Shown here: positions 1 through 8,977 of the stretch, piece after piece | Numbering within the stretch: position 1 is the stretch's first letter | Layout: each line of letters opens with the position of its first letter | DNA from: an uncultured Altererythrobacter sp. | GTDB lineage: Bacteria > Pseudomonadota > Alphaproteobacteria > Sphingomonadales > Sphingomonadaceae | Assembly (NCBI GenBank): GCA_913055595.1 | Contig: CAJXLD010000004.1 | Span: forward strand, 1 to 32,641 | Direction: 5' to 3' | Length of the DNA: 32,641 nt | Program-made: the position numbers and the translations under genes | Notes under the pieces: model-generated | Seen by the model: only the letters and a program-made list of their open reading frames with translations | Databases searched by the model: none | Told to the model about the DNA's origin: nothing

Positions 1-456
1 CTCGAACACATCGCCGCCGGTGTTCTGCGTGAAATACCACGGCAAAGTCAGCCCTCCCTGCCCGTTGGCCGCACAGCCGAGTGTGGTGAGTTCGTCCAGC
101 GCTTCCCATAGATAAGGGTCTTCCGAAGCCAGGCTGGTCCTCAGGAAATCTGCGCCGTCCTCGCCGCCAAAGCCCAGCTTCACATCGGTTGCGGCCAGGG
201 CGACCAACACATCCACATCGCGTGCCTCGATGGCGGCATGGAGCATGGCCAGGAAAGGTCCGGCCCCTTCCAGCTCACCGCATTCGTCTCTCGGCGCGAA
301 ATGGCCCAGTTCCACGCCTTCAAGCCGGCCCGGCTCATCCAGAACTGCATCGACCAGCTCGACTGCCGCCTCTTCCATCTGTTCCGAAGGGGCAGTGGAC
401 TGGTTGCAGCCTGCCAGAACGGCAAGCAGGGGCAATGCCAGAACAGCGATCTTCAT
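1..456 (-). CDS. putative lipoprotein, partial (runs off the window start)
   Basis: Open reading on the minus strand from ATG at 456 to base 1 with no stop; translates MKIAVLALPLLAVLAGCNQSTAPSEQ..., a signal peptide with lipobox LAGC. Not in the supplied ORF track because it has no stop in the window. Its ATG overlaps the rmuC stop (ATGA). Confidence 0.8.
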   Translation of the reverse strand, partial: MKIAVLALPLLAVLAGCNQSTAPSEQMEEAAVELVDAVLDEPGRLEGVELGHFAPRDECGELEGAGPFLAMLHAAIEARDVDVLVALAATDVKLGFGGEDGADFLRTSLASEDPYLWEALDELTTLGCAANGQGGLTLPWYFTQNTGGDVFE

Positions 457-1808
457 TGAGTGGAATCCTCTTCCCCAAGCAGGAACTTGCCGGACGGCTC
501 CTGAACGTCACCAGAAGTATAGCGCGGCGCGCCTTCTACAAGGGGTACATCCTCGATTTCCTTGGAAATTTCGATTCCCTTGTCCGCCATGCGCTTGCCA
601 GAGGTGAGGACATTGCGCTCGAAACTGCCGACGAACTTGTTGTAATTGGCAACCGCCGTTTCCAACCCGCCACCCATGCGCTTGAGGTGCTCGGCAGACA
701 CGCGCAACCGGTCATAGAGCTCGGCACCCATGCGACCGATCTCCTTCGCTTCGGCCGCCATCCGGTCCTGCCGCCAGACCTGCGCCACGGTGCGGGCAAT
801 GGCGACAAGGTTGGTCGGCGTTGCCAGCAGCACGCCATTCTTGAAGGCGAAGTCCCACAATTCCGGATCGGCCTCCAGCGCGGCGGCGACGAAATGCTCG
901 CCCGGTACGAACATCACCACATAATCGGGCGCCTCGTCGAACTGGCTCTGGTAACTCTTGGCGCCCAGCTGCTGCACATGGGTGCGCATGGACTTGGCGT
1001 GCAGGTCCAGATGCCGCTTGCGATCATCGTCATTGTCCGCCTCGAAAGCGGCCTGGTAAGCATTGAGCGAGACCTTGGCGTCGATCACCAGCTTCTTCTG
1101 CCCCGGCACATGAACGATGGCATCGGGACGCAGGCGGCCCTGGTCGGTCTCCATCGAATGTTCGAGATGGAAATCGGTATGCTCGGACAGGCCGCATTGT
1201 TCGAGCACGTTCTGCAGCGCCCGCTCGCCCCAGCGACCGCGTGCCTTGGGCGCATTGGTGAGCGAATTGCCCAGCCGCTGCGCCTCGCGCCGGACCTCTT
1301 CCTGCCCTTTACGCATTTCATCGATCACGCCGTGAAGCTGGCCGAAAGCGTTGACACGTTGCTGTTCCAGCGTCGCCACATGCTCCTCATAGGACTTCAG
1401 CCGCTTGTCGACCGGATCGAGAAGCGCCTTCAATTTCTCCTCGCTCGCCTTCTCGCTCTGGCCGAGACGGTCCTTGGCGGTCTTGAGGAATTCCTCCTGC
1501 GCCTTGGACAGGACCTCGCCGCCCGCAGCCTTGAATTGCGTCACAAGATCCTCGCGCGCTTCCTTCAGCAGAGTGAGCTGCTTTTCGAAATTCTCCTCAT
1601 TCGCCTCCAGCGTGGCGATGCGGATTTGCGCCCGCCCCAGTTCCGCACCCGCCTGCTTGAAATTGGCCTCTGCCTCGCTCGCCTTTTGTTCGGCCTCGGC
1701 AAGACGCGCTTCCAGCCCCGCAGCAGGCCTGCTTCCGACAAACCAGCCAAGCGCGGCGCCCACCAGAAGTGCGGCAATGACAATAGCTGCGATAAGAATG
1801 GGGTCCAT
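453..1808 (-). CDS. rmuC: DNA recombination protein RmuC
   Basis: N-terminal TM helix, long coiled coil, then RmuC core (GRWGERALQNVLEQCGL, DAIVHVPGQKKLVIDAKVSLNAY, PTNLVAIARTVAQVWRQ). ATG at 1808; the track start at 1811 is TTG. Confidence 0.95.
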   Translation of the reverse strand: MDPILIAAIVIAALLVGAALGWFVGSRPAAGLEARLAEAEQKASEAEANFKQAGAELGRAQIRIATLEANEENFEKQLTLLKEAREDLVTQFKAAGGEVLSKAQEEFLKTAKDRLGQSEKASEEKLKALLDPVDKRLKSYEEHVATLEQQRVNAFGQLHGVIDEMRKGQEEVRREAQRLGNSLTNAPKARGRWGERALQNVLEQCGLSEHTDFHLEHSMETDQGRLRPDAIVHVPGQKKLVIDAKVSLNAYQAAFEADNDDDRKRHLDLHAKSMRTHVQQLGAKSYQSQFDEAPDYVVMFVPGEHFVAAALEADPELWDFAFKNGVLLATPTNLVAIARTVAQVWRQDRMAAEAKEIGRMGAELYDRLRVSAEHLKRMGGGLETAVANYNKFVGSFERNVLTSGKRMADKGIEISKEIEDVPLVEGAPRYTSGDVQEPSGKFLLGEEDSTQ

Positions 1809-1833
1809 CAAGGTGCCTGAAGCCGGGAGAAAG

Positions 1834-1848
1834 GAACGAAAAGGGAAC
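1834..1848 (-). promoter_or_regulatory. candidate LexA (SOS) box upstream of rmuC
   Basis: GAAC-GAAAAGG-GAAC on + strand (GTTC-N7-GTTC on the rmuC strand), about 25 nt upstream of the rmuC ATG; an additional GAAC at 1852-1855. Confidence 0.5.
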
Positions 1849-2080
1849 CTAGAACAGGTTCAAGCAGCGCACAAGCGCCCCCGGGCAATCATTCACTGGA
1901 AAGCCTATCAGGTGATATACAAATCGAACTTGAGATTCCCCCCAGAAGAATTGTATGGGGTGCATACAAATTCAGATTCGCGAAATTTTCGCGTTGGTGA
2001 AAAATTTACCTTTCGCCACAGTGCAATTCGCAGGAGCCGGGTATATCCCTGCCAGGCCCCGCAAAATGGAAGAGGATTCT

Positions 2081-3748
2081 ATGCCCACCGATATCGAAAT
2101 TGCCCGTCAAGCCACGCTGATCCCCATCACCGAAGTCGCCAAGAATGCCGGCGTTCCGGACGAGGCGCTGATCCCCTATGGCAAGTACAAGGCCAAAGTT
2201 GACCGCAATGCCCTGCCCCCGGCAGCCGCTCCGGGCAAGCTGATCCTCGTCACCGCTATCAACCCGACGCCTGCGGGTGAAGGCAAGACCACTACCTCCG
2301 TGGGCCTGTCCGACGCGCTGCACCGTATCGGCAAGAAGGCCATGCTGTGCCTGCGCGAGCCTTCGCTCGGCCCCTGCTTCGGCATGAAGGGCGGCGGTGC
2401 CGGCGGCGGCAAGAGCCAGGTCATGCCGATGGACGAGATCAACCTGCACTTCACGGGTGACTTCCACGCCATCACCAGCGCGCACAACCTGCTCTCGGCC
2501 ATGATCGACAACTCGATCTACTGGGGCAACCCGAACGATATCGACGTGCGCCGCGTCACCTGGAAGCGCGTGATCGACATGAACGATCGCGCATTGCGCC
2601 AGATCGTCGGCCCGCTGGGCGGCGTATCCAACGGTTTCCCGCGCGAAAGCGGCTTCGACATCACCGTGGCTTCGGAAATCATGGCCATCCTGTGCCTGGC
2701 TTCGGACCTGGAAGACCTGCAGAAGCGCATGGGCGACATCATCATCGGCTACAACCGCAAGCGCGAGCCGGTTTTCTGCCGCGACGTGAAGGCCGACAGC
2801 GCCATGGCTGTGCTGCTCAAGGACGCCATCCAGCCCAACCTCGTGCAGACGCTGGAAAACAATCCGGCCTTCCTCCACGGCGGTCCCTTCGCCAATATCG
2901 CCCACGGCTGTAACTCGGTGATCGCCACCAAGACCGCGCTGGGCATGGCCGACTATGTCGTGACCGAAGCTGGCTTTGGCGCCGACCTTGGTGCCGAGAA
3001 ATTCATGGACGTGAAGTGCCGCATCGCCGGCCTGAAGCCAGATGCCGTTGTGCTGGTCGCCACCGTGCGCTCGCTCAAGATGAACGGCGGCGTGCCCAAG
3101 GCAGACCTGACCAAGGGCGAGAACGTCGATGCCGTCCGTGCCGGTAGCGTCAACCTCAAGCGTCACATCGAGAATGTGAAGAAGTTCGGCATCACGCCGA
3201 CCATCGCGATCAACCACTTCTATCTCGACACCGATGCCGAAATCGCAGTCATTCAGGAGATGGCCAAGGAATACGGTGCCGAAGCCGTGGTCTGCAAACA
3301 CTGGGCCGAAGGTGGCGCCGGTGCCGAGGAACTGGCACAGATCGTTGCCGCCAAGGCCGATGCCGGTGCGCCGGACTTTGCCCCGCTCTATTCGGACAAC
3401 ATCGCGCTGGCCGACAAGATCGAGACCATCTGTCGCGAGATCTATCGCGCCGGTGAAGTCAGTATTCCGGGCTCGGTACGCAAGCAGCTGCAGCAGTGGG
3501 AAGACATGGGTTACGGCAAGTACCCCGTCTGCATGGCAAAGACGCAGTACTCCTTCTCCACTGATCCGACCAAGCTGGGTGCCCCGGAAAACCACGAAGT
3601 GGCGATCCGCGAAGTGCGCCTTTCGGCCGGTGCCGGCTTCGTTGTCGCCATTGCAGGTGACATCATGACCATGCCGGGCCTCCCCAAGGTTCCGTCCGCC
3701 GAAAACATCTACATCGATGAAAACGGCGAGATTGAAGGCCTGTTCTAA
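2081..3748 (+). CDS. fhs: formate--tetrahydrofolate ligase
   Basis: [19 protein letters not shown] nucleotide-binding motif, [39 protein letters not shown]-terminus. ATG at 2081 preceded by GGAAGAGGA. Confidence 0.97.
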   Translation: MPTDIEIARQATLIPITEVAKNAGVPDEALIPYGKYKAKVDRNALPPAAAPGKLILVTAINPTPAGEGKTTTSVGLSDALHRIGKKAMLCLREPSLGPCFGMKGGGAGGGKSQVMPMDEINLHFTGDFHAITSAHNLLSAMIDNSIYWGNPNDIDVRRVTWKRVIDMNDRALRQIVGPLGGVSNGFPRESGFDITVASEIMAILCLASDLEDLQKRMGDIIIGYNRKREPVFCRDVKADSAMAVLLKDAIQPNLVQTLENNPAFLHGGPFANIAHGCNSVIATKTALGMADYVVTEAGFGADLGAEKFMDVKCRIAGLKPDAVVLVATVRSLKMNGGVPKADLTKGENVDAVRAGSVNLKRHIENVKKFGITPTIAINHFYLDTDAEIAVIQEMAKEYGAEAVVCKHWAEGGAGAEELAQIVAAKADAGAPDFAPLYSDNIALADKIETICREIYRAGEVSIPGSVRKQLQQWEDMGYGKYPVCMAKTQYSFSTDPTKLGAPENHEVAIREVRLSAGAGFVVAIAGDIMTMPGLPKVPSAENIYIDENGEIEGLF

Positions 3749-3792
3749 GGTCGAGACATTTCGCTCCCGTCAGGGGGCCATGTTTCTTCGAA

Positions 3793-3825
3793 AAGGCCCG
3801 CCCGGAAAAATCCGGGCGGGCTTTA
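3793..3825 (+). terminator. intrinsic terminator downstream of fhs
   Basis: GCCCGCCCGGA (3796-3806) - AAAA - TCCGGGCGGGC (3811-3821), perfect 11-bp stem followed by TTTATT. Confidence 0.85.
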
Positions 3826-3835
3826 TTGCGCACTC

Positions 3836-3863
3836 TTGTCACTTGCCCGCGACTTGCTAATTT
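3836..3863 (+). promoter_or_regulatory. candidate sigma70-type promoter of the LOV-HTH gene
   Basis: TTGTCA (3836-3841), 16-nt spacer, TAATTT (3858-3863); the ATG follows 7 nt later. Confidence 0.35.
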
Positions 3864-3870
3864 CGCCTGC

Positions 3871-4461
3871 ATGGAAGCGGAGGATTTCATCACCGACAGC
3901 GCCATTGCGGCGGTCGTAACCGACCCGCGGCAGCCCGATAATCCAATTGTCGCCTGCAATGATGCCTTTGTCGAACTGACCGGATATAGCCGAGAAGAGA
4001 TACTCGGACAGAACTGCAGGTTTCTCAGAGGGCCTGGTACCGAGCCATGGCAGACCGAAACACTGCGCAGTGCCATCGCACGGCAAAGGCCGGCCATGGT
4101 GGAGATTCTCAATTACAAGAAGGACGGCCAGCCTTTCCGCAACGCAGTGATGATATCGCCGGTCTTCGATGATTCCGGCGCGCTGGCCTATTACATTGGA
4201 TCGCAGGTCGAGTTGGCAGACGATTCACCTCGAGCGAACGAGCCTAGACGGGAGCATGCCTACAAGAGGGTAAACGAACTCAGTCCTCGTCAGCGCGAGG
4301 TTCTGGTAGAGATGTCCCAGGGACGAATGAACAAGCAGATCGCTTTCAAACTCGATCTCACCGAACGTACGGTAAAGATGCATCGCGCTGCCATGATCGA
4401 CTCTCTCGGAGTCAAGACAACTGCTGAAGCTATCCGGATTGCAGTTGAAGCAGGCTATTGA
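3871..4461 (+). CDS. LOV-domain / LuxR-type HTH blue-light transcription factor (EL222-like)
   Basis: LOV adduct motif GQNCRFLRGPGTEPW, flavin-contact NYKKDGQPFRNAV and GSQVE, then HTH_LuxR LSPRQREVLVEMSQGRMNKQIAFKLDLTERTVKMHRAAMIDSLGVKTTAEAIRIAVEAGY. Confidence 0.92.
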   Translation: MEAEDFITDSAIAAVVTDPRQPDNPIVACNDAFVELTGYSREEILGQNCRFLRGPGTEPWQTETLRSAIARQRPAMVEILNYKKDGQPFRNAVMISPVFDDSGALAYYIGSQVELADDSPRANEPRREHAYKRVNELSPRQREVLVEMSQGRMNKQIAFKLDLTERTVKMHRAAMIDSLGVKTTAEAIRIAVEAGY

Positions 4462-4483
4462 AACCTGTCCCTTTTGACAGGTT
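4462..4483. promoter_or_regulatory. perfect palindrome between LOV-HTH gene and OMP gene (operator or weak hairpin)
   Basis: AACCTGTC (4462-4469) - CCTTTT - GACAGGTT (4476-4483). Confidence 0.5.
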
Positions 4484-4560
4484 GAAAGAGTAGCCTGCCT
4501 GCCTCATTTATTCGTCCGCAATGACGACAAACGCGTCGCAACCAAGGACGAGGAATGACC

Positions 4561-5322
4561 ATGAAGAAATATGTATGCGCCATCGCGTTGGCTGGTGTTA
4601 CCTTGCCCGGTACAGCGCATGCTGGTGAAGCCTACCTGGGCGTCAGCGGCGGCGCGCAGTTCGCTGAGAATTCAAACAACCAGGGTGAATTTACGGCCGA
4701 CGTTGCAGCTACTCCGGACTGGGGAGCGATCCCGTCGGGTACGTCGCTTGCCTGGGCTACTGATTTCGAAACCGGATACCACATGGGGCTCCATCTCGGA
4801 TATGAGTTCGATAGCGGTTTCAGGACCGAAATCGAAGTGTTCTATGGCCGTAATGATGTGGATTCGCACGCCAACCTTGCCGCTGGCGGTGCAGTAATCG
4901 ACGGTGTCGATGTCGCCGTCCTGACGCGAGGCGCACCCGATGCAGCAAACCCGACTGTCGGGGCAGTGATTGCTGACGGCCAGGGCTCGTTGAAGACAAT
5001 GGGCGTATTCCTGAACGGCTTTTACGATTTCGAAGCTGGTGGCGGCTTTAGCCCCTATGTAGGCGCGGGCATCGGCTTGAACGGCGTCGCGGTGAAATAC
5101 ATGCCCTCAGGCGTGCCTGTTGCCGACGACACCAAGTCGAGCTTTTCCTGGCAGCTTATGGCAGGTGGTACATTCGATCTTTCCGACAATGCCGAGATCT
5201 ATGGACAATTGACATATCGCGGCATGGAGCGCGTCGATATTCCGCTGACCTTGCTCCCGGCAGACCTTGGCGTGAAGTCCAACCAGACCATTGCCAGCCT
5301 GGGGCTGCGCTTCAAACTCTGA
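4561..5322 (+). CDS. outer-membrane beta-barrel protein
   Basis: Signal peptide MKKYVCAIALAGVTLPGTAHA, amphipathic strand pattern, YVGAGIGLNGVAVKY and TIASLGLRFKL C-terminal strand. ATG 4555 is an alternative start; both have an SD-like sequence. Confidence 0.8.
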   Translation: MKKYVCAIALAGVTLPGTAHAGEAYLGVSGGAQFAENSNNQGEFTADVAATPDWGAIPSGTSLAWATDFETGYHMGLHLGYEFDSGFRTEIEVFYGRNDVDSHANLAAGGAVIDGVDVAVLTRGAPDAANPTVGAVIADGQGSLKTMGVFLNGFYDFEAGGGFSPYVGAGIGLNGVAVKYMPSGVPVADDTKSSFSWQLMAGGTFDLSDNAEIYGQLTYRGMERVDIPLTLLPADLGVKSNQTIASLGLRFKL

Positions 5323-5373
5323 ATACCCGTACGGTTCCCCTCCCTCCCCCAACTCAGGGATTCGTACCAACTT

Positions 5374-5406
5374 GGGGCCGCTCCATGAGGAGCGGCCCCT
5401 TCTTTT
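5374..5406 (+). terminator. intrinsic terminator downstream of the OMP gene (possibly bidirectional)
   Basis: GGGGCCGCTCC (5374-5384) - ATGA - GGAGCGGCCCC (5389-5399) followed by TTCTTTT. Confidence 0.85.
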
Positions 5407-5421
5407 CGGGCTGCGCTGACC

Positions 5422-5970
5422 TCAATCGTCCAGCGTATTCAGTCCTCGGCGCTGGATTTCAGCTATCCATTCCTCGCGCGTGGGCATGATCGTGTGGTCA
5501 TTGCGATGGGCGATCTTCCAACCGTTCTCTGTACGCACCAGATCGTCCTCATACTGGCCGGAGAGCTGGCCGGTCGGCGCACCGCCTTCGCCGCGCCCGA
5601 CAAAGATGAAGCGCGATTTGGCATGCGCCGTATCGCCATCAACGTCGATCTCGAAATTGCTGACCTGGTGGAAGCTCGACGTGTTGACGAATTCGGGGTC
5701 TTCCGGACCAAACAGGTTTTCGAGCATGGCGCGGATTTCGCCCTGTCCGTTCTGCACCGTATCGCCATTTTGCCAGATCCCGTCCTCGGTGAAGAGGCCG
5801 ACATAACCGTCGTAGTTCCGCGCATCGAGATTGGCAGAGTAGTCGGTTATCACCCGCTGGATTTCCAGCTGGTCCTCGACCTCCTGCAAGCGAGCTTCCA
5901 GTTCCGGATTGGCAGCATTGCACGCACTGAGGCCCAATGCGGCCACGGCCATCGCATATCGAATTGTCAT
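5422..5970 (-). CDS. SnoaL-like / NTF2-fold lipoprotein
   Basis: MTIRYAMAVAALGLSAC lipobox, then VITDYSANLDARNYDGYVGLFTEDGIW...GWKIAHRNDH typical of nuclear transport factor 2-like proteins. Confidence 0.8.
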   Translation of the reverse strand: MTIRYAMAVAALGLSACNAANPELEARLQEVEDQLEIQRVITDYSANLDARNYDGYVGLFTEDGIWQNGDTVQNGQGEIRAMLENLFGPEDPEFVNTSSFHQVSNFEIDVDGDTAHAKSRFIFVGRGEGGAPTGQLSGQYEDDLVRTENGWKIAHRNDHTIMPTREEWIAEIQRRGLNTLDD

Positions 5971-6016
5971 TGTATCCCCTCTCCCGAATCACTTCCGGAA
6001 GGAGAAGCTTAGCGCG

Positions 6017-6583
6017 TCACGCGGCTTTGCGCGCCTTTTCCAGCTTCTTCAGCGCCATATTGCGCTTGAGGCGCGAAAGATGATCGATGAAGAGGATGCC
6101 GTTGAGGTGGTCCATCTCATGCTGGATGCAGGTGGCCAGCAGGCCTTCCATCGCCTCCTCATGCACATTGCCTTCCAGGTCCTGCCAGCGCACGCGGCAG
6201 AAGGAGGGGCGATCAACATCGGCATAAATATCGGGGACCGAGAGGCAGCCTTCCTGATAGGTGCTCATCTCTTCCGACGGATCGAGGATCTCGGGGTTAA
6301 TGAAGATGCGCGGTTCTTTCTTCAGGGGGCGGTGGTCATGGCCGCAGCCTTCATCACCGCAATCTTCGGGTTCGGCATCCTCGTCTTCGGGTTGCAAATC
6401 GATAACCAGCACGCGCTTGGGAACGCCGACCTGGATCGCTGCGAGGCCGATACCGTGGGCGGCATACATCGTCTCGAACATGTCATCGACAAGCGACTTC
6501 AGCTCCGCATCGAATGTCTCGACGGGAGTGGACACGGTTTTGAGCCGGGGATCCGGCGCTTCGATGATTTCCATGATTGCCAT
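6017..6583 (-). CDS. def: peptide deformylase
   Basis: Motifs [18 protein letters not shown] and [20 protein letters not shown] at 6583 ([15 protein letters not shown]); the track's upstream start is less likely. Confidence 0.95.
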   Translation of the reverse strand: MAIMEIIEAPDPRLKTVSTPVETFDAELKSLVDDMFETMYAAHGIGLAAIQVGVPKRVLVIDLQPEDEDAEPEDCGDEGCGHDHRPLKKEPRIFINPEILDPSEEMSTYQEGCLSVPDIYADVDRPSFCRVRWQDLEGNVHEEAMEGLLATCIQHEMDHLNGILFIDHLSRLKRNMALKKLEKARKAA

Positions 6584-6621
6584 GTGACACAGATAATATT
6601 CGCTGCGAGAAACTGCAACCA

Positions 6622-6685
6622 ATGTGAATTCCAGCGAAGGCAGGAATCCAGCGCCCTGGGCTCCTGCCTTCGCAGGAGTTCACAT
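6622..6685. repeat. REP-like paired inverted repeat
   Basis: Outer ATGTGAA/TTCACAT; inner modules TTCCAGC-GAAG-GCAGGAA and CTCCTGC-CTTC-GCAGGAG in opposite orientation. Confidence 0.6.
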
Positions 6686-6687
6686 GC

Positions 6688-7284
6688 TTAGCTAACCGGC
6701 CTCCGCGCCCTGAGTGCTTGGGCCAGCGTGCCTTCGTCGAGATAATCCAACTCCCCGCCCACGGGCAATCCATGCGCCAGCTGCGTTATCCGCACGGGGA
6801 ATTGTTCCAGCTTTTCCGCAATATAGTGCGACGTTGTCTGTCCTTCGAGCGTGGCATTCATGGCGAGAACCACCTCGTCTATGCCGCCAGAAGCCACGCG
6901 CCCGATCAGCGCATCGATGCTCAAATCTTCCGGCCGCACGCCGTCTAGAGCCGAAAGCCTGCCACCCAGCACATGATAGGTGCCGGAAAACAGCTTGGCG
7001 CGGTCTAGCGCCCACAAGTCCGCGACATCCTCCACCACGCAAATCTGCTTCGTGTCGCGGCGCGGGTCGGCGCAGATCGTGCAGGGGTTCTGCGTATCGA
7101 CATTGCCGCAGACCTCGCATTCGGCGAGTTTGTCCTTCACCGCCGTCAGCGCTTCCAGCACCTGCACCAAAGCGGTTTCGCGGCGTTTCACCAGCCACAA
7201 CACTGCCCTGCGCGCAGAGCGCGGACCAAGGCCGGGCAGCTTGGCCAATGCGGATGCTAGGGTTTCGATCTCTTGCGATGACAT
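6688..7284 (-). CDS. recR: recombination mediator protein RecR
   Basis: [19 protein letters not shown] HhH, C4 zinc finger [58 protein letters not shown]-type C-terminus. Confidence 0.97.
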   Translation of the reverse strand: MSSQEIETLASALAKLPGLGPRSARRAVLWLVKRRETALVQVLEALTAVKDKLAECEVCGNVDTQNPCTICADPRRDTKQICVVEDVADLWALDRAKLFSGTYHVLGGRLSALDGVRPEDLSIDALIGRVASGGIDEVVLAMNATLEGQTTSHYIAEKLEQFPVRITQLAHGLPVGGELDYLDEGTLAQALRARRPVS

Positions 7285-7331
7285 GTTGCGGGAGATAGGG
7301 CCGCTGGCCAGAGATAGAAAGGCCTCACATC

Positions 7332-8237
7332 ATGCGCTTGATCTTTATGGGAACGCCGGACTTCGCCGTGCCGACCCTGCGCGCATTGCATGAGGCCGGG
7401 CACGAGATATGTGCGGTCTATTCGCAGCCCCCCGCTCGCGCCGGTCGCGGCAAGCAATTGCGGCCCTCTCCCGTCCACGCAAAGGCGGACGAGTTAGGGC
7501 TGGAGGTGCATACGCCTGAATCGATGCGCGAACCACGGGCACAGGCGGAATTCCTTGCGCTCGAAGCCGATGCCGCCGTGGTGGTCGCTTATGGCCAGTT
7601 GCTGCCTAGGGCGATCATCGAAGGGCCGCGGCTCGGCTGTTTCAACGTGCATGGCAGCCTGCTCCCCCGCTGGCGCGGCGCGGCGCCGATACAGCGCGCG
7701 ATTCTGGCGGGCGATGAGGAGACGGGTATCACCATCATGCGGATGGAAACGGGGCTCGATACCGGACCCATGCTGCTGAAAGACAACACGCCGATCGATG
7801 ACAAGACCGCAGGCGACCTCCACGACGAACTGATGGAAATGGGTGCGCGGCTGATGGTCGACGCACTCGCACAGCTCGACAGCATCGCGCCGCAAGAACA
7901 GGATGATGCGCTCGCCACCTATGCCGCCAAGATCGACAAGGCCGAGGCGGCGATCGACTGGTCAAGACCTGCGCAAGATATCGGACGGCAAGTCCGCGCT
8001 TTCTCGCCCTTCCCCGGCGCATGGTTCACGTTGGACGGAGAGCGGATCAAACTTCTGCGCGCCGAGATCGTCGATGTGGCGGGCGAAGCGGGAACTGTGC
8101 TGGATGCGCAGATGACAATTGCCTGCGGACAAAGCGCCATCCGCCCGCTTGAACTGCAGCGCGCCGGGAAGCCTGCCATGAGCGCCGAGGACTATCTGCG
8201 CGGTCGCCCCGCCGCGGTAGGTTCAGTGCTCCAGTGA
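7332..8237 (+). CDS. fmt: methionyl-tRNA formyltransferase
   Basis: [54 protein letters not shown]. Confidence 0.97.
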   Translation: MRLIFMGTPDFAVPTLRALHEAGHEICAVYSQPPARAGRGKQLRPSPVHAKADELGLEVHTPESMREPRAQAEFLALEADAAVVVAYGQLLPRAIIEGPRLGCFNVHGSLLPRWRGAAPIQRAILAGDEETGITIMRMETGLDTGPMLLKDNTPIDDKTAGDLHDELMEMGARLMVDALAQLDSIAPQEQDDALATYAAKIDKAEAAIDWSRPAQDIGRQVRAFSPFPGAWFTLDGERIKLLRAEIVDVAGEAGTVLDAQMTIACGQSAIRPLELQRAGKPAMSAEDYLRGRPAAVGSVLQ

Positions 8238-8977
8238 CCCGCTTCGCCCTCACCCTTGAATTCGACGGTGCACCCTTCTTTGGCCTGCAGCGCCAAAGCC
8301 ATGGCCCCAGCGTGCAGCAGGCAGTGGAGGAAGCCGTTCTAGCGATCACCGGCGAGGAGGTGCGCATGCACTCTGCCGGTCGCACCGATAGTGGCGTGCA
8401 TGCGCTGGGCATGGTCAGCCATGTCGATATCGAAAAGGAGATGGATCCTTTCCGCCTGTCCGAAGCGCTCAACGCCAGGTTGCGGCCCAATCCCATCGCC
8501 GTGGTCCATTGCGAGGTGAAGCCCGATGACTGGCATGCCCGCTTTTCCTGCATCGGCCGCGCCTATGAATATCGCATCGTCAATCGCCGCGCGCCGCTGA
8601 CGCTTGAACGCGGCAAGGCCTGGCACGTCCCCCGCCCGCTCGATGCAGACGCCATGCACGAAGCCGCGCAGCATCTTGTCGGGCAGCACGATTTCACAAC
8701 TTTCCGTTCGGTTCATTGCCAGGCCAACGATCCGGTCAAGACGCTCGACCGCCTCGATGTCAGCCGCGAAGGCGATCATGTTGTCGTGCAGGCAGAAGCG
8801 CGGAGTTTCCTTCATCATCAGGTGCGCAGCATGGTCGGCACGCTGTCGCTGGTCGGACTTGGCCAGTGGGAACCGGACCAGGCGCGCGAGGTGCTGGAGG
8901 CAAAGGACCTCCAGCAACTGGGCCTCAACGCCCCGCCGGATGGATTGTATTTCGTGCGGGCCGTCTATCCCGACTAA
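8234..8977 (+). CDS. truA: tRNA pseudouridine(38-40) synthase TruA
   Basis: [32 protein letters not shown] catalytic motif, [16 protein letters not shown] start overlaps fmt stop (GTGA). Confidence 0.96.
   Translation: MTRFALTLEFDGAPFFGLQRQSHGPSVQQAVEEAVLAITGEEVRMHSAGRTDSGVHALGMVSHVDIEKEMDPFRLSEALNARLRPNPIAVVHCEVKPDDWHARFSCIGRAYEYRIVNRRAPLTLERGKAWHVPRPLDADAMHEAAQHLVGQHDFTTFRSVHCQANDPVKTLDRLDVSREGDHVVVQAEARSFLHHQVRSMVGTLSLVGLGQWEPDQAREVLEAKDLQQLGLNAPPDGLYFVRAVYPD

Noticed and set aside
189-1820. 543-aa plus-strand ORF
   Set aside because: Antisense to rmuC, which has clear family motifs; long antisense ORFs are expected in GC-rich codon-biased DNA and this translation shows no recognisable domain.
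2006-3595. 529-aa minus-strand ORF
   Set aside because: Antisense to fhs; low-complexity His/Asp/Val-rich translation typical of shadow ORFs.
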